Shown here piece after piece: positions 22,130-29,920 of a stretch of 31,209 nucleotides of DNA. A model generated the notes under the pieces. It was not told the origin of the DNA. It was given only the letters and a program-made list of their open reading frames with translations, and did not search any database. The translations under genes were made by a program, and so were the position numbers. Source of the DNA: DATDRQ01 sp035291645 (GTDB taxonomy: Bacteria > Chloroflexota > Anaerolineae > Anaerolineales > UBA4823); contig DATDRQ010000144.1 in NCBI GenBank assembly GCA_035291645.1, positions 1 through 31,209 of the forward strand. Reading direction: 5' to 3'. The number at the start of each line of letters is the position of its first letter. The first letter of the stretch is position 1.

Positions 22130-23424
22130 ACCAACCTCCTGCTGAAGCGGTTCCGCAGGAAAATGGCGGTCGCGTTCAGGGTGAGTAAAAGCAGCAGCAG
22201 GACGATGATCGCTGCGGCCGCGATATTCTTGTAGGCGTCCTGCGGGCGGGCGGTCCACTGGTAAATCTGGATCGGGATGGTCGTGAACTTGGAGAAGATG
22301 CTGTCCGGGTCGAAGCGAACAAAGGTGGAAGCGCCAACCACGACCAGCGGGGCTGTTTCACCGAAGGCTCGCGAAACAGATAAAATCGTCCCGGTCAGGA
22401 TGCCAGGCAGCGCGTAAGGCAGGACATGGTGCCAGACGGTCTGCCAGCGAGTGGCTCCCATCCCGTAGCTTGCCTCACGCAAGGATCCAGGAACGGCCCG
22501 GATCGCCTCCTGGGAGTTGATGATGATCACCGGCAGGATTAGCAAGGCCAGGGTCAGACCTGCCGCGAGAATCGTTCTGCCGTTGGCAGTGGTCGGATCG
22601 GAATAGCCGAACACGCTGCCGCTGGTAAGCGGTTCCAGAATGCGCACGAAGAAGGTCAGTCCAAGCATACCGTAGATTATCGAGGGGACCCCCGCCAGGT
22701 TGTTGATGTTGGTCTGGATGATACCGTTGATGCGGTTCGGCGTGGCGTATTCTTCTAGGTATATGGCTGCCGCGATCCCGATCGGAAAAGCGACGACGAT
22801 TACAATAGCGATGACGAATAAAGAACCCAGGATGGCGGTGCGGATGCCTGCCAGTAGTGGATCGCTGCTCTGCGGGGAATCGATGAAATCCCTGTTTAAC
22901 CAGGTTTTGAATACAAGCTCTGACCCTGGATATTTCTGCTCGGTGTAAACCTTTAATAAATCCTTATAGCGGAGCGAGTAGACGAGAGACCAGGTCTCTA
23001 AGATTTTTGGTTTTGCTACCTCGGCGAGCACTGTCTCATAGCACTCCTCCTGCGACCATTGAGCAAGTGGTTTTTCCGAGATCAACTGTCTAAACCGGTT
23101 AGTAGAGAGATTCTCCTCGAGGATCGGGATCAGCTCTTCACAACTTAATTCGCTGAGCGGTGTTCCTTGTGCCGTAAGGCTGTTTGGATCGACCTTATAT
23201 TGGATGGCAGCATACCCAAAAGAATCATTGATAATCGACGCGATCAGCGCAGTCAGGGCTAAAATGCCAACCAGGGTAGAAAACCGAAGAAGAACCAACC
23301 AGATCCGGCCCAGGCGGTGCCTCCTGGCTAAATTCGATGAAAATTGAAATCGGTCGAGCATGATTGAGCTATCCCGGTTTTTTTCAGGCCGCGCCTCGGT
23401 TTGTGGGTCATCCGTGGGGCTCAT
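22126..23424 (-). CDS. pstA: Phosphate ABC transporter permease PstA (long form)
   Basis: A 432-residue inner-membrane permease, well above the roughly 280-300 residues usual for PstA. After TM1 (about 45-70) there is an outer insertion of roughly 130 residues (SCEELIPILEENLSTN, KPLAQWSQEECYETV, KTWLNRDFIDSP) before the conserved permease core. The core has AAAIYLEEYATPNR, GVPSIIYGMLGL, REASYGMGATRWQTVWHHVLPYALPGI (EAA loop) and SRAFGETAPLVVVG. Start overlaps the pstC stop as ATGA, and its end overlaps pstB. The insertion contains two Cys that could form a disulfide. Confidence 0.95.
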   Translation of the reverse strand: MSPTDDPQTEARPEKNRDSSIMLDRFQFSSNLARRHRLGRIWLVLLRFSTLVGILALTALIASIINDSFGYAAIQYKVDPNSLTAQGTPLSELSCEELIPILEENLSTNRFRQLISEKPLAQWSQEECYETVLAEVAKPKILETWSLVYSLRYKDLLKVYTEQKYPGSELVFKTWLNRDFIDSPQSSDPLLAGIRTAILGSLFVIAIVIVVAFPIGIAAAIYLEEYATPNRINGIIQTNINNLAGVPSIIYGMLGLTFFVRILEPLTSGSVFGYSDPTTANGRTILAAGLTLALLILPVIIINSQEAIRAVPGSLREASYGMGATRWQTVWHHVLPYALPGILTGTILSVSRAFGETAPLVVVGASTFVRFDPDSIFSKFTTIPIQIYQWTARPQDAYKNIAAAAIIVLLLLLLTLNATAIFLRNRFSRRLV

Positions 23425-24383
23425 TCATACACCTCCCGAAAATGTCGGATGATGCGCTGGCTGATCAGGTTCAGGATCAAAGTTAGAAAGAACAGGACCA
23501 TCGCGAGGGCAAACAAGCTGTTGTAATCGATGGAGTCGTAGCTCAAATCGCCGCCGCTGATGCGTACGATGTGACCGGTGATCGTCTCGGCGGGTTTGAA
23601 AGGGTTCGCGGTCAAGGCTGGGCCCGCGCCGGCAGCAATGGCGACGATCATCGCCTCGCCGACCGCCCGTGAGATCCCTAAGATAAGGGCCGCCGAAACC
23701 CCAGAGATGGCCGCCGGAAGCACTACCTGGGTGGCGACCTCAAACCGGGTCGCGCCGATGGCGTACCCGGCTTCCCTCAAGGAGCGCGGTACAGCGCTGA
23801 GCGCGTCTTCTACCATCGAGCTGATCAACGGCAGGATCAGGATGCCCATCACCAGGCCTGCAGAACCTGTGTTGTAAATGGAGACGACGTCTTTTCCGAG
23901 TATCGATCGCAGAAAGGGAGTCATCGTGTAGAGGGCAAAGAAACCCAGCACGACGGTCGGGATACCGGCGATGATCTCCAGGATCGGCTTCAGAGTGCTG
24001 CGGGTCTTTGGGGCGGCGTATTCGCTCAGGTAAACAGCGACTCCCAGGCCGAGCGGAATGGCGACAATCATGGCGATGGTTGTCGTCATTATCGTTGCGC
24101 TTAGGAGGGGAAGGATGCCGAAATAGCCGATTTGCGGCTGCCAGACGGTCCCGGTTAGAAATTCCCACAATGTAACTTCAGGAGATTGAAAGAAGTGGAC
24201 AGCTTCTTGTCCCAGGAAGAGTACGATCCCTATTGTAGTGAAGATCGAGATGGCGCCACAGATAAACAAGAAAGCCTGAATCAGGAGTTCTCCCAGACGA
24301 GGCCGCTTGGTCAAGTCTATACCAGGAGACTGATTCCGTGTCATCTGGGATGTGATCGATATAGTTTTCGCTTCGTTAGCCAC
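23421..24383 (-). CDS. pstC: Phosphate ABC transporter permease PstC
   Basis: A 320-residue permease with six predicted membrane segments. Family marks are GVAVYLSEYAAPKTRS, GIPTVVLGFFAL, the EAA loop REAGYAIGATRFEVATQVVLPAAISG and SRAVGEAMIVAIAAGAG. It starts with GTG (24383), with AGGAGG 7 bases upstream. It is separated from pstS by 179 bases holding a strong hairpin terminator. It overlaps pstA by ATGA. Confidence 0.96.
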   Translation of the reverse strand: MANEAKTISITSQMTRNQSPGIDLTKRPRLGELLIQAFLFICGAISIFTTIGIVLFLGQEAVHFFQSPEVTLWEFLTGTVWQPQIGYFGILPLLSATIMTTTIAMIVAIPLGLGVAVYLSEYAAPKTRSTLKPILEIIAGIPTVVLGFFALYTMTPFLRSILGKDVVSIYNTGSAGLVMGILILPLISSMVEDALSAVPRSLREAGYAIGATRFEVATQVVLPAAISGVSAALILGISRAVGEAMIVAIAAGAGPALTANPFKPAETITGHIVRISGGDLSYDSIDYNSLFALAMVLFFLTLILNLISQRIIRHFREVYE

Positions 24384-24495
24384 GGGATTTCCTCCTGCTT
24401 CTCACCTGATAAATCATATCATGAGGTACACAAGTAGAGATCCCCTCATCCTCGATTTAACGCAACGATAACAACCGGAAACATAAGACCAGGAT

Positions 24496-24539
24496 ATAAA
24501 AAATCCGTCGCGCCTCAATTACCACCCCAGGCGCGACGG
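24496..24539 (-). terminator. Intrinsic terminator between pstS and pstC
   Basis: A perfect 11-base stem (CCGTCGCGCCT at 24505-24515, AGGCGCGACGG at 24529-24539) with a 13-base loop. On the minus strand it is followed by ATTTTTTAT (24504-24496). It starts 23 bases after the pstS stop and probably cuts most pstS transcripts, leaving partial read-through to pstC. Confidence 0.85.
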
Positions 24540-24562
24540 TTCCGGTTATTCAAGTGGCTATT

Positions 24563-25621
24563 CTATTGGCCAGAGGCATCCAAATAGGCCTGTTTGGAGG
24601 TGTCCAGGGCTTCTACACTGGCGGGGAAGTAGCCGACATCCAGGATCAGGTCGTTGACGTTGGTCAGATAGTAGTTGATGAAGTCGGCCACCTGGGGTTT
24701 GGCCTGCATGATGCCGGCGTCCGAGTAGATGAACAGTGGGCGGGAGAGCGGGTACTCGTTGCTCTCGGCGGTTTCGGCGTTGGGCTCTATTCCCTCGACG
24801 GAGAGCGGGTGGATCAGGTCGGTGTTCTCCTGGGCGTAAGCGAAGCCGAAGTAGCCGATGGCGTACGGGCTGCCGGCCACGCCCTGTACCAGCACGTTGT
24901 CGTCTTCGCTGAACTGGGTGCCTTCGGATTCCAGGATGGCGGCCTTGCCGGCGTCTGCGTCATCGCCGTTGGCCGGCGTCATGACGGCTTCGACGAAGTA
25001 GTCGAAGGTGCCGGAGTCGGTGCCGGGGCTGAAGCGCTGGATGGGCTCCGCCGGGAAGGAGGGGTCGACGTCGGCCCAGGTCTGGGCGGTGGAGAAGGCT
25101 AGGGCCAGTTGTTCGAGGCGCAAGTCCTGGACGAAGTCGTTGTCGTTGCTGACCACGACCGCCAGGGCGTCGGTGCCGACCCGGAACTCGACCGGTTCAC
25201 GGCCGATGGCCTGGCATAAGGCCACTTCCTCGTCCTTGATCTCGCGGCTGGCGTTGGAGATGTCGGTCTCACCGGCTTCGCAGAAGCGGGAGAAACCGGC
25301 GCCGGTGCCGATGCTGTCGATGGTGATCTTGCCGGCGTAGCCCTCGTTCTCGAACTGCTCGGCGACGGCTTCCGTGAGCGGGAAGACGGTCGAACTCCCG
25401 GCGGAAATGATGTCACCCGACACAGAGGCTGGATCGACGACAGGCAGCTCGACGCCCATGGCGGGCTCGGTCAAAGCTGTGACAAGCTGCTCGGTGACCT
25501 CGGCTGCCGGCTCTGTCACGGCAGGAGCCGGCGTGGAGATGTCAGGCGGCGGCGCGCAAGACGCCAGGAACACCATTATTAATACGAAAACGGATAACCA
25601 AAGAACTGGTTTGCGAGTCAT
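24563..25621 (-). CDS. pstS: Phosphate-binding lipoprotein PstS
   Basis: A 352-residue periplasmic or surface-tethered phosphate binder. The N-terminus has a lipoprotein signal with lipobox LASC (Cys about 22), followed by a Pro/Thr/Glu tether (PPPDISTPAPAVTEPAAEV). The binding fold has ISAGSSTVFPLTEAVAEQF, SIGTGAGFSRFCEAGETDISNASR, RFSPGTDSGTFDYFVEAV and the late GSPYAIGYFGFAYA, the usual phosphate contacts. AAGGAG lies 8 bases before the ATG. It is first in the pst unit and preceded by a Pho-box-like array. Confidence 0.96.
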   Translation of the reverse strand: MTRKPVLWLSVFVLIMVFLASCAPPPDISTPAPAVTEPAAEVTEQLVTALTEPAMGVELPVVDPASVSGDIISAGSSTVFPLTEAVAEQFENEGYAGKITIDSIGTGAGFSRFCEAGETDISNASREIKDEEVALCQAIGREPVEFRVGTDALAVVVSNDNDFVQDLRLEQLALAFSTAQTWADVDPSFPAEPIQRFSPGTDSGTFDYFVEAVMTPANGDDADAGKAAILESEGTQFSEDDNVLVQGVAGSPYAIGYFGFAYAQENTDLIHPLSVEGIEPNAETAESNEYPLSRPLFIYSDAGIMQAKPQVADFINYYLTNVNDLILDVGYFPASVEALDTSKQAYLDASGQ

Positions 25622-25661
25622 GCTTCATTCTCCTTGTGATAATTTTTATACATCGTTGCTA

Positions 25662-25727
25662 AGGATAGCATGTCTCTTTTAACGAATTGGAAAAGCCTGG
25701 TTAAGCTTTTGTTAAGAATTTCATTAA
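25662..25727 (-). promoter_or_regulatory. pstS promoter with Pho-box-like hexamer array
   Basis: On the minus strand, hexamers TTAATG (25727-25722), TTAACA (25715-25710), TTAACC (25704-25699), TTTCCA (25693-25688) and TTAAAA (25682-25677) follow each other at 12, 11, 11 and 11 bases. The last ends 9 bases before TATCCT (25667-25662), preceded by TGC as an extended -10. There is no good -35 hexamer. This matches a PhoP-type (TTAACA direct repeat, 11-base phase) activator site that replaces the -35 box. The regulator is likely the PhoB-like protein encoded at 28815. Confidence 0.7.
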
Positions 25728-25765
25728 TTTCTGGATGATTCGTTGGTGGGAAGCCCCGGATTTCT

Positions 25766-26956
25766 TTATGGGAGTAAGAACAGATTAGAAAATAAACCGC
25801 CCAGGAATCCGATGCCTGCTCCCCCAAATATCAACCAGGTGCTACTCACTCGGAAGCGGAACAGCAACACAGATGCCATCAAGGCGATAATAATGCTTAC
25901 CGGATTCCCGATCATGGATCGGCTCAATTCGAGGCTCACACCTGCCATCAACGCTAGCGCAGCGATATTTACCCCGTCCAAGAAGCCTGCCATCAAGGGG
26001 GATTGGCGCAGACGCGGGATGAACGGACTGCTGATCGCTACGAACACGAACGAAGGTAGGAAGATCCCCAGCGTAGACACAATCGCTCCCGGGATTCCTG
26101 CCAGGAGGTAGCCGATAAAGGTGGCTGTGGTGAACAGGGGGCCGGGGGTGATTTGACCGATGGCGACCGCATCCAGCAGCTGCTGTTCGGTCAGCCACCC
26201 GCTGCGCGAGACGAAGTCGTTCTGCAGAAAGGCGATCAAGACATAGCCGCTGCCATACAGGGTAACTCCGATTTTTAGAAAGTTGAGGAACAATTCCCAC
26301 AGGCTGGGAAGCGAATTCTTCAGGATATTCATCTGGGAAAGAAGTGCAAATCCCAGCAGCGCGGTGGGGGTAATATTTTTGCCAGGGCCCGCCTTGATAT
26401 AGGCCCAGGCCAGGAATCCAAAACCGCACCCAAATAAGAGTAGCAGTGGGTTGAATCCGACCAGGTACAAGGCAAAAATCAGTGCAAGGATTACCCCGGC
26501 TGGTATCCCGCGTACCGCTTTCTTCCCGAGTAACCATAGCGCCTGCACGATGATCACGATCACCACCGGTTGGATTCCATTCAACAGCCAGCCAGCTTGA
26601 GGCAGCTGAGCGTAGTTTACGTAAACCCAGGCAAAACCGATCACGATGATCGTCGCCGGCAAGGTGAAAGCCAAGCCGGCCAGGATCAATCCTTTCCAGC
26701 CTGCCCTCAGGTAGCCGAAATGGATAGCCATTTCGGTGGAGTTTGGCCCGGGGATGAGGTTGGTCGCCCCCAACAGGTCGAGGAATTCCTGGTCTGTTAA
26801 CCATTTACGCCGCTTCACCACCTCGTCATGCATGATCGAGATATGCGCGGCAGGGCCGCCGAAGGCGGTCAGGCCGAGACGCAGGAATAGCAGGACCACC
26901 TCTCGAAGTGGGTGGGGCTCCTGGTTTCTGGAAGGATTCGGTTCGGGAGAATCCAT
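25766..26956 (-). CDS. chrA: Chromate transporter ChrA
   Basis: A 396-residue CHR-family transporter with two homologous halves. Each half carries the family's marks: FGGPAAHISIMHDEVVKRRKWLTDQEFLDLLGATNLIPGPNSTEMA in the first, YGSGYVLIAFLQNDFVSRSGWLTEQQLLDAVAIGQITPGPLFTTATFIGYL in the second. About ten hydrophobic segments follow the usual pattern. Long-form ChrA proteins export chromate. It begins 14 bases after the histidine kinase gene, so it is probably co-transcribed with the PhoBR pair. The next gene down is pstS with its own promoter. Confidence 0.9.
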   Translation of the reverse strand: MDSPEPNPSRNQEPHPLREVVLLFLRLGLTAFGGPAAHISIMHDEVVKRRKWLTDQEFLDLLGATNLIPGPNSTEMAIHFGYLRAGWKGLILAGLAFTLPATIIVIGFAWVYVNYAQLPQAGWLLNGIQPVVIVIIVQALWLLGKKAVRGIPAGVILALIFALYLVGFNPLLLLFGCGFGFLAWAYIKAGPGKNITPTALLGFALLSQMNILKNSLPSLWELFLNFLKIGVTLYGSGYVLIAFLQNDFVSRSGWLTEQQLLDAVAIGQITPGPLFTTATFIGYLLAGIPGAIVSTLGIFLPSFVFVAISSPFIPRLRQSPLMAGFLDGVNIAALALMAGVSLELSRSMIGNPVSIIIALMASVLLFRFRVSSTWLIFGGAGIGFLGGLFSNLFLLP

Positions 26957-26970
26957 GGAAGAGAAGTGGC

Positions 26971-28728
26971 CTAATTTGCCAGGGGTAAACTGAAGGTAAA
27001 GGTGCTGCCCTGTCCCTGCACACTCTCTGCCCAGATGCGGCCGGCATGCGCTTCGACCAGGTGGCGTGCGATCGCCAGACCCAAACCGGTCCCCCCACCG
27101 GAGCGCGCCCGGTCGGCTTTGTAGAACCGTTCGAATATCCTCGGCAGGTCCTCTAAGGAGATCCCTTCCCCGTTATCTTCGACCGAGAAATTAATGGTGT
27201 CCCCCTCCTGCCTGGCAGTCAGGATAACTTTCCCCCCTGGCGGAGTAAATTTGATCGCATTGTGCAGCAGGTTAACGATCACCTGTTCCATGCGTGGAGG
27301 ATCTGCCAGGACGAAGGGTAAATCTGCCGGGCAATCCACTTCTAATTGCAACCCTGCCCTTTCCGCCTGGAGGCGGAGACGTTCGACCGGCGGTTGGAGC
27401 AGATCGCCCGGGTGGATGGCAACCAGGTGTAGAGGCACCTTCCCAGATTCGATGCGCGATAGCTCGACCAACTCCTGAACCATTAAGGATAAGGCATCGA
27501 CTTCTGTCTCCATGCGGGTAAGGAACCGGCGCGCAGCCTGCGGGTCGTCCAGGGCGCTATCGAGCAGGGTTTCTGACAGGGCTTTCAAGGAGGCTAAAGG
27601 TGTACGCAATTCGTGGGAGATGTTGCTGATGAAATCTCTGCGGACGGTCTCCAGGAGGCGCAGCTGGGTAACATCCTGAAATACCAGCAGGATCGATCCG
27701 GCTAAGGCGTTTTCCAGCGGCGTAGCAAAGCCTTGCAAGAATAACCGCTTGGTGATCAGTTCTACGTAGACGACCTGGCTTATACCGCTCGCCACGCACT
27801 CCCGCCACAGTTCGATAATCTGGTGTTGCCGCAGAACCTGGACGACGGAGCGATTATATGCGTCTTGTTCTGATACAGTAAATATCTCCTCCGCTGCCGG
27901 GTTAATCAGCATCACACGGCCGCGGCTGTCTACGATGATTACCCCATCCGCCATCTGGTCGAGCACCGCTGCCAGCTTGTTGCGCTCGGTTTCCACCTCG
28001 GTGGAACGGATCTGCAGTTGATTTTTCAAGGCGTTAAACGAGCGCGCCAGCTGGCCTACCTCATCTGGGGAATCGGGTACCATGATCTCCCCTGGTTCCT
28101 CGAGCGAAGCCCGGTGAATTGCTTGAGTGAGGTTCCGCAAGGGGCGCGTAATAAATTCCGCAATAATCGCAGCAATGAGAACCGCCAAACCTGCCGCGAC
28201 CAACGTTGCGAAAAAGATTGTCCTTCCTAGCACTGTAAGTTCTTGCTGGACCTCCTTCAGAGGCAGCGAAAGGCGCACGATTCCAAGGATTTGATCCCCT
28301 TGTTTTACAGGAACGGCGTAATAAATTCGTGTATTCCCCTGGGTTTGGCTGAAACGAACGCTCTTCCCTTCACCCTGCTCGATCGCTTGCCGGACTTCGG
28401 GACGGTCCAGGTGGTTGTCCATTCCCTGCGCGTTTTCCTCGGAGTCGGCAAGCACCGAACCGTCCAAAGCGATCAAAGTCACCCGGCTCCCAAGCGTATC
28501 TGCCCACACCTCGACCTGTCGATCGAGAGAGCCAGGTTCAGGAGGCCTGGCGATTTCCGGCCCGACGAGCTGGCTGAGCAGCCATGCCTCCACCCGCAGC
28601 TGGGCCTCCAGATCCTCCAGTTCGCTCTGGCGAATTGAGTATCCCAGGTACAGGCCCAATCCAGTCATCGTGACCAGGATCAATAGGACGTATGGAATCG
28701 CAATCCGCCAGCGAAACTTCTGCAGCAT
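26971..28728 (-). CDS. phoR: PhoR-like sensor histidine kinase
   Basis: A 585-residue membrane kinase. TM1 lies at about 8-31, an outer sensor domain at 32-168, TM2 at 170-193, then HAMP (194-246), PAS (about 250-355, with AVLDQMADGVIIVDSRGRVMLINPAAEEIF), the H-box FISNISHELRTPLASLK with His372, and a HATPase (N-box VIVNLLHNAIKFTPPGGKV, G1 VEDNGEGIS, G2 GGGTGLGLAIARHLVEAHAG). This is the PhoR/WalK layout with an extra outer domain. The ATG at 28728 avoids translating into the intergenic repeat. The pair with phoB and closeness to pst point to phosphate starvation sensing. Confidence 0.9.
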   Translation of the reverse strand: MLQKFRWRIAIPYVLLILVTMTGLGLYLGYSIRQSELEDLEAQLRVEAWLLSQLVGPEIARPPEPGSLDRQVEVWADTLGSRVTLIALDGSVLADSEENAQGMDNHLDRPEVRQAIEQGEGKSVRFSQTQGNTRIYYAVPVKQGDQILGIVRLSLPLKEVQQELTVLGRTIFFATLVAAGLAVLIAAIIAEFITRPLRNLTQAIHRASLEEPGEIMVPDSPDEVGQLARSFNALKNQLQIRSTEVETERNKLAAVLDQMADGVIIVDSRGRVMLINPAAEEIFTVSEQDAYNRSVVQVLRQHQIIELWRECVASGISQVVYVELITKRLFLQGFATPLENALAGSILLVFQDVTQLRLLETVRRDFISNISHELRTPLASLKALSETLLDSALDDPQAARRFLTRMETEVDALSLMVQELVELSRIESGKVPLHLVAIHPGDLLQPPVERLRLQAERAGLQLEVDCPADLPFVLADPPRMEQVIVNLLHNAIKFTPPGGKVILTARQEGDTINFSVEDNGEGISLEDLPRIFERFYKADRARSGGGTGLGLAIARHLVEAHAGRIWAESVQGQGSTFTFSLPLAN

Positions 28729-28738
28729 CCTACTCTCG

Positions 28739-28817
28739 GATCTTATTTGATACGAAGTTCTTCGAATCCGTGCTTGCACGCAAGCCTATGCGTGGCCCGA
28801 AACCGCGCCTATACTTA
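28739..28817 (-). repeat. Dispersed intergenic repeat, copy B (after the phoB stop)
   Basis: On the minus strand it starts at the phoB TAA and shows the same order as copy A at 4492-4572: AGGCGCGGTTTC, CCACGC, a GCTTG-N4-CAAGC hairpin (28772-28785), GGAT, and an A/T-rich TCAAATAA end at GATC. It adds a small CGAAG-TT-CTTCG hairpin (28754-28765). It fills the gap between phoB and phoR. Confidence 0.65.
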
Positions 28818-29519
28818 TCCTTCAAACCGGTATCCAGCGCCACGCACGGTCACGATTCTTGCCGGTTGAGAGGGTTCGCGTTCGATTTTTTCACGCAGCC
28901 AGCGGATGTGGACATCCACCGTCCGGCTCCCCCCGCTGAAGTCCCAGCCCCATACTCGTTCCAGGATCAGGTCACGGGTGAGCACGTGCCCGCGATGCCT
29001 GGCAAGAAAGAGGAGCAATTCGAATTCTTTAGGTTTGAGGGGCAGCGGTTTTCCATCTTGCCGGACTTCTCGCCGCAATAGATCGATGACCAAATCATCG
29101 AACTGGAGAATTTCTTTCACCGGATCAGTTTGCATCGCCAGCTCCTCCCTGTCTAAGCGTACCCGGCGCAGTTGGGCTTTAACACGGGCCAGGAACTCGC
29201 GCATGCTAAAGGGTTTTATCAGATAATCATCCGCTCCCATTTCGAGCCCGATCACCCGGTCGATCTCATCGTCCCTGGCGGTCAGCATCAGGATCGGGGT
29301 GCTGCTCTCCTGGCGTAGGATGCGGCATACCTCGAAGCCATCCAGGACCGGGAGCATGACATCCAGGACGATCAGATCAGGCGAGGAGCGGCGGGCCGAC
29401 ACCAGGGCTGCCTGCCCATCTCTGGCTGTCTCTACCAGGTAACCCTGGCGGGTCAGGTTATATGCGAGCGTTTCTTGTAAGGTCGGGTCGTCCTCGACGA
29501 CCAGGATTGTCTCTGCCAT
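28815..29519 (-). CDS. phoB: OmpR/PhoB-family response regulator
   Basis: A 234-residue regulator. The receiver domain (1-120) has the acidic pair D10/D11, phosphoacceptor D53 (LIVLDVMLPVLDGFE), a Thr in LMLTARDDEIDR and Lys102 in LIKPFS. The winged-helix DNA-binding domain (about 133-232) has LKPKEFELLLFLARHRGHVLTRDLILERVWG and VDVHIRWLREKIE. It sits between the glutaredoxin gene (10 bases upstream) and the kinase. The likely targets are the hexamer array before pstS and perhaps its own promoter. Assignment to PhoB rather than another OmpR member rests on the neighbouring pst genes. Confidence 0.9.
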   Translation of the reverse strand: MAETILVVEDDPTLQETLAYNLTRQGYLVETARDGQAALVSARRSSPDLIVLDVMLPVLDGFEVCRILRQESSTPILMLTARDDEIDRVIGLEMGADDYLIKPFSMREFLARVKAQLRRVRLDREELAMQTDPVKEILQFDDLVIDLLRREVRQDGKPLPLKPKEFELLLFLARHRGHVLTRDLILERVWGWDFSGGSRTVDVHIRWLREKIEREPSQPARIVTVRGAGYRFEG

Positions 29520-29529
29520 ATCTTATTTA

Positions 29530-29781
29530 TCAAAAGGAGATGCCTAGTTTAATCGCCAGGGTTGTATAGAAAGGTTCAACCAGCATCGACCCATCTCGAA
29601 ACAGGATGGTGGGGATGCTCCTCATCCCGTGGTTGACCTGGATTACGTAATTTTCAGCAATTCGATCGCTTTCGATGTCGATCCATTGATATGGGACCTG
29701 ATGATCGATCAGGAACTTTCTCGCCCGAACGCAATCTCCACACCAGTCCGCTCCATATATCAGGATAGGCTCATTCTGCAT
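29530..29781 (-). CDS. Glutaredoxin-like protein with CGDC active site
   Basis: An 83-residue thioredoxin-fold protein. The active site is C14-G-D-C17 (ADWCGDCVRARKF), and the cis-Pro motif is SIPTILF. The CGDC type, like mycoredoxin or NrdH-like proteins, can work with thiols other than glutathione. It is first in the unit grx-phoB-phoR-chrA, 10 bases before phoB. It could reduce the ArsC disulfide, but this is inference. GGAGG lies about 6 bases before the ATG. Confidence 0.82.
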   Translation of the reverse strand: MQNEPILIYGADWCGDCVRARKFLIDHQVPYQWIDIESDRIAENYVIQVNHGMRSIPTILFRDGSMLVEPFYTTLAIKLGISF

Positions 29782-29840
29782 TGGTATCCTCCGGTGATTC
29801 GGTGAAGATCGGGTGTTAAATTCTATACCCGGCTGGGTCT

Positions 29841-29869
29841 ATTATAATTGGGTCAAGGAATGTTAAGAA
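29841..29869 (-). promoter_or_regulatory. Candidate promoter of the grx-phoB-phoR-chrA unit
   Basis: On the minus strand TATAAT (29846-29841) is preceded at 17 bases by TTCTTA (29869-29864). The overlapping TTAACA (29866-29861) and TTGACC (29856-29851) are 10 bases apart and recall the Pho-box hexamers before pstS, so autoregulation is possible. The -10 region ATTATAAT is itself a palindrome. Confidence 0.45.
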
Positions 29870-29920
29870 AGGTATCGGGAGATTTAACCGAGAATTGCAG
29901 AAAGGTTTACAGGTAATGAT

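Noticed and set aside
25842..26804. 320-residue frame overlapping chrA on the same strand
   Set aside because: Alternative-frame shadow with irregular, polar, Pro/Arg-rich composition; ChrA in the other frame has clear family motifs.
28755..28800. Possible tRNA T-arm (TTCGAATCC-like stretch)
   Set aside because: No acceptor stem, anticodon arm or D-arm around it. It belongs to the dispersed repeat that is also at 4492-4572.
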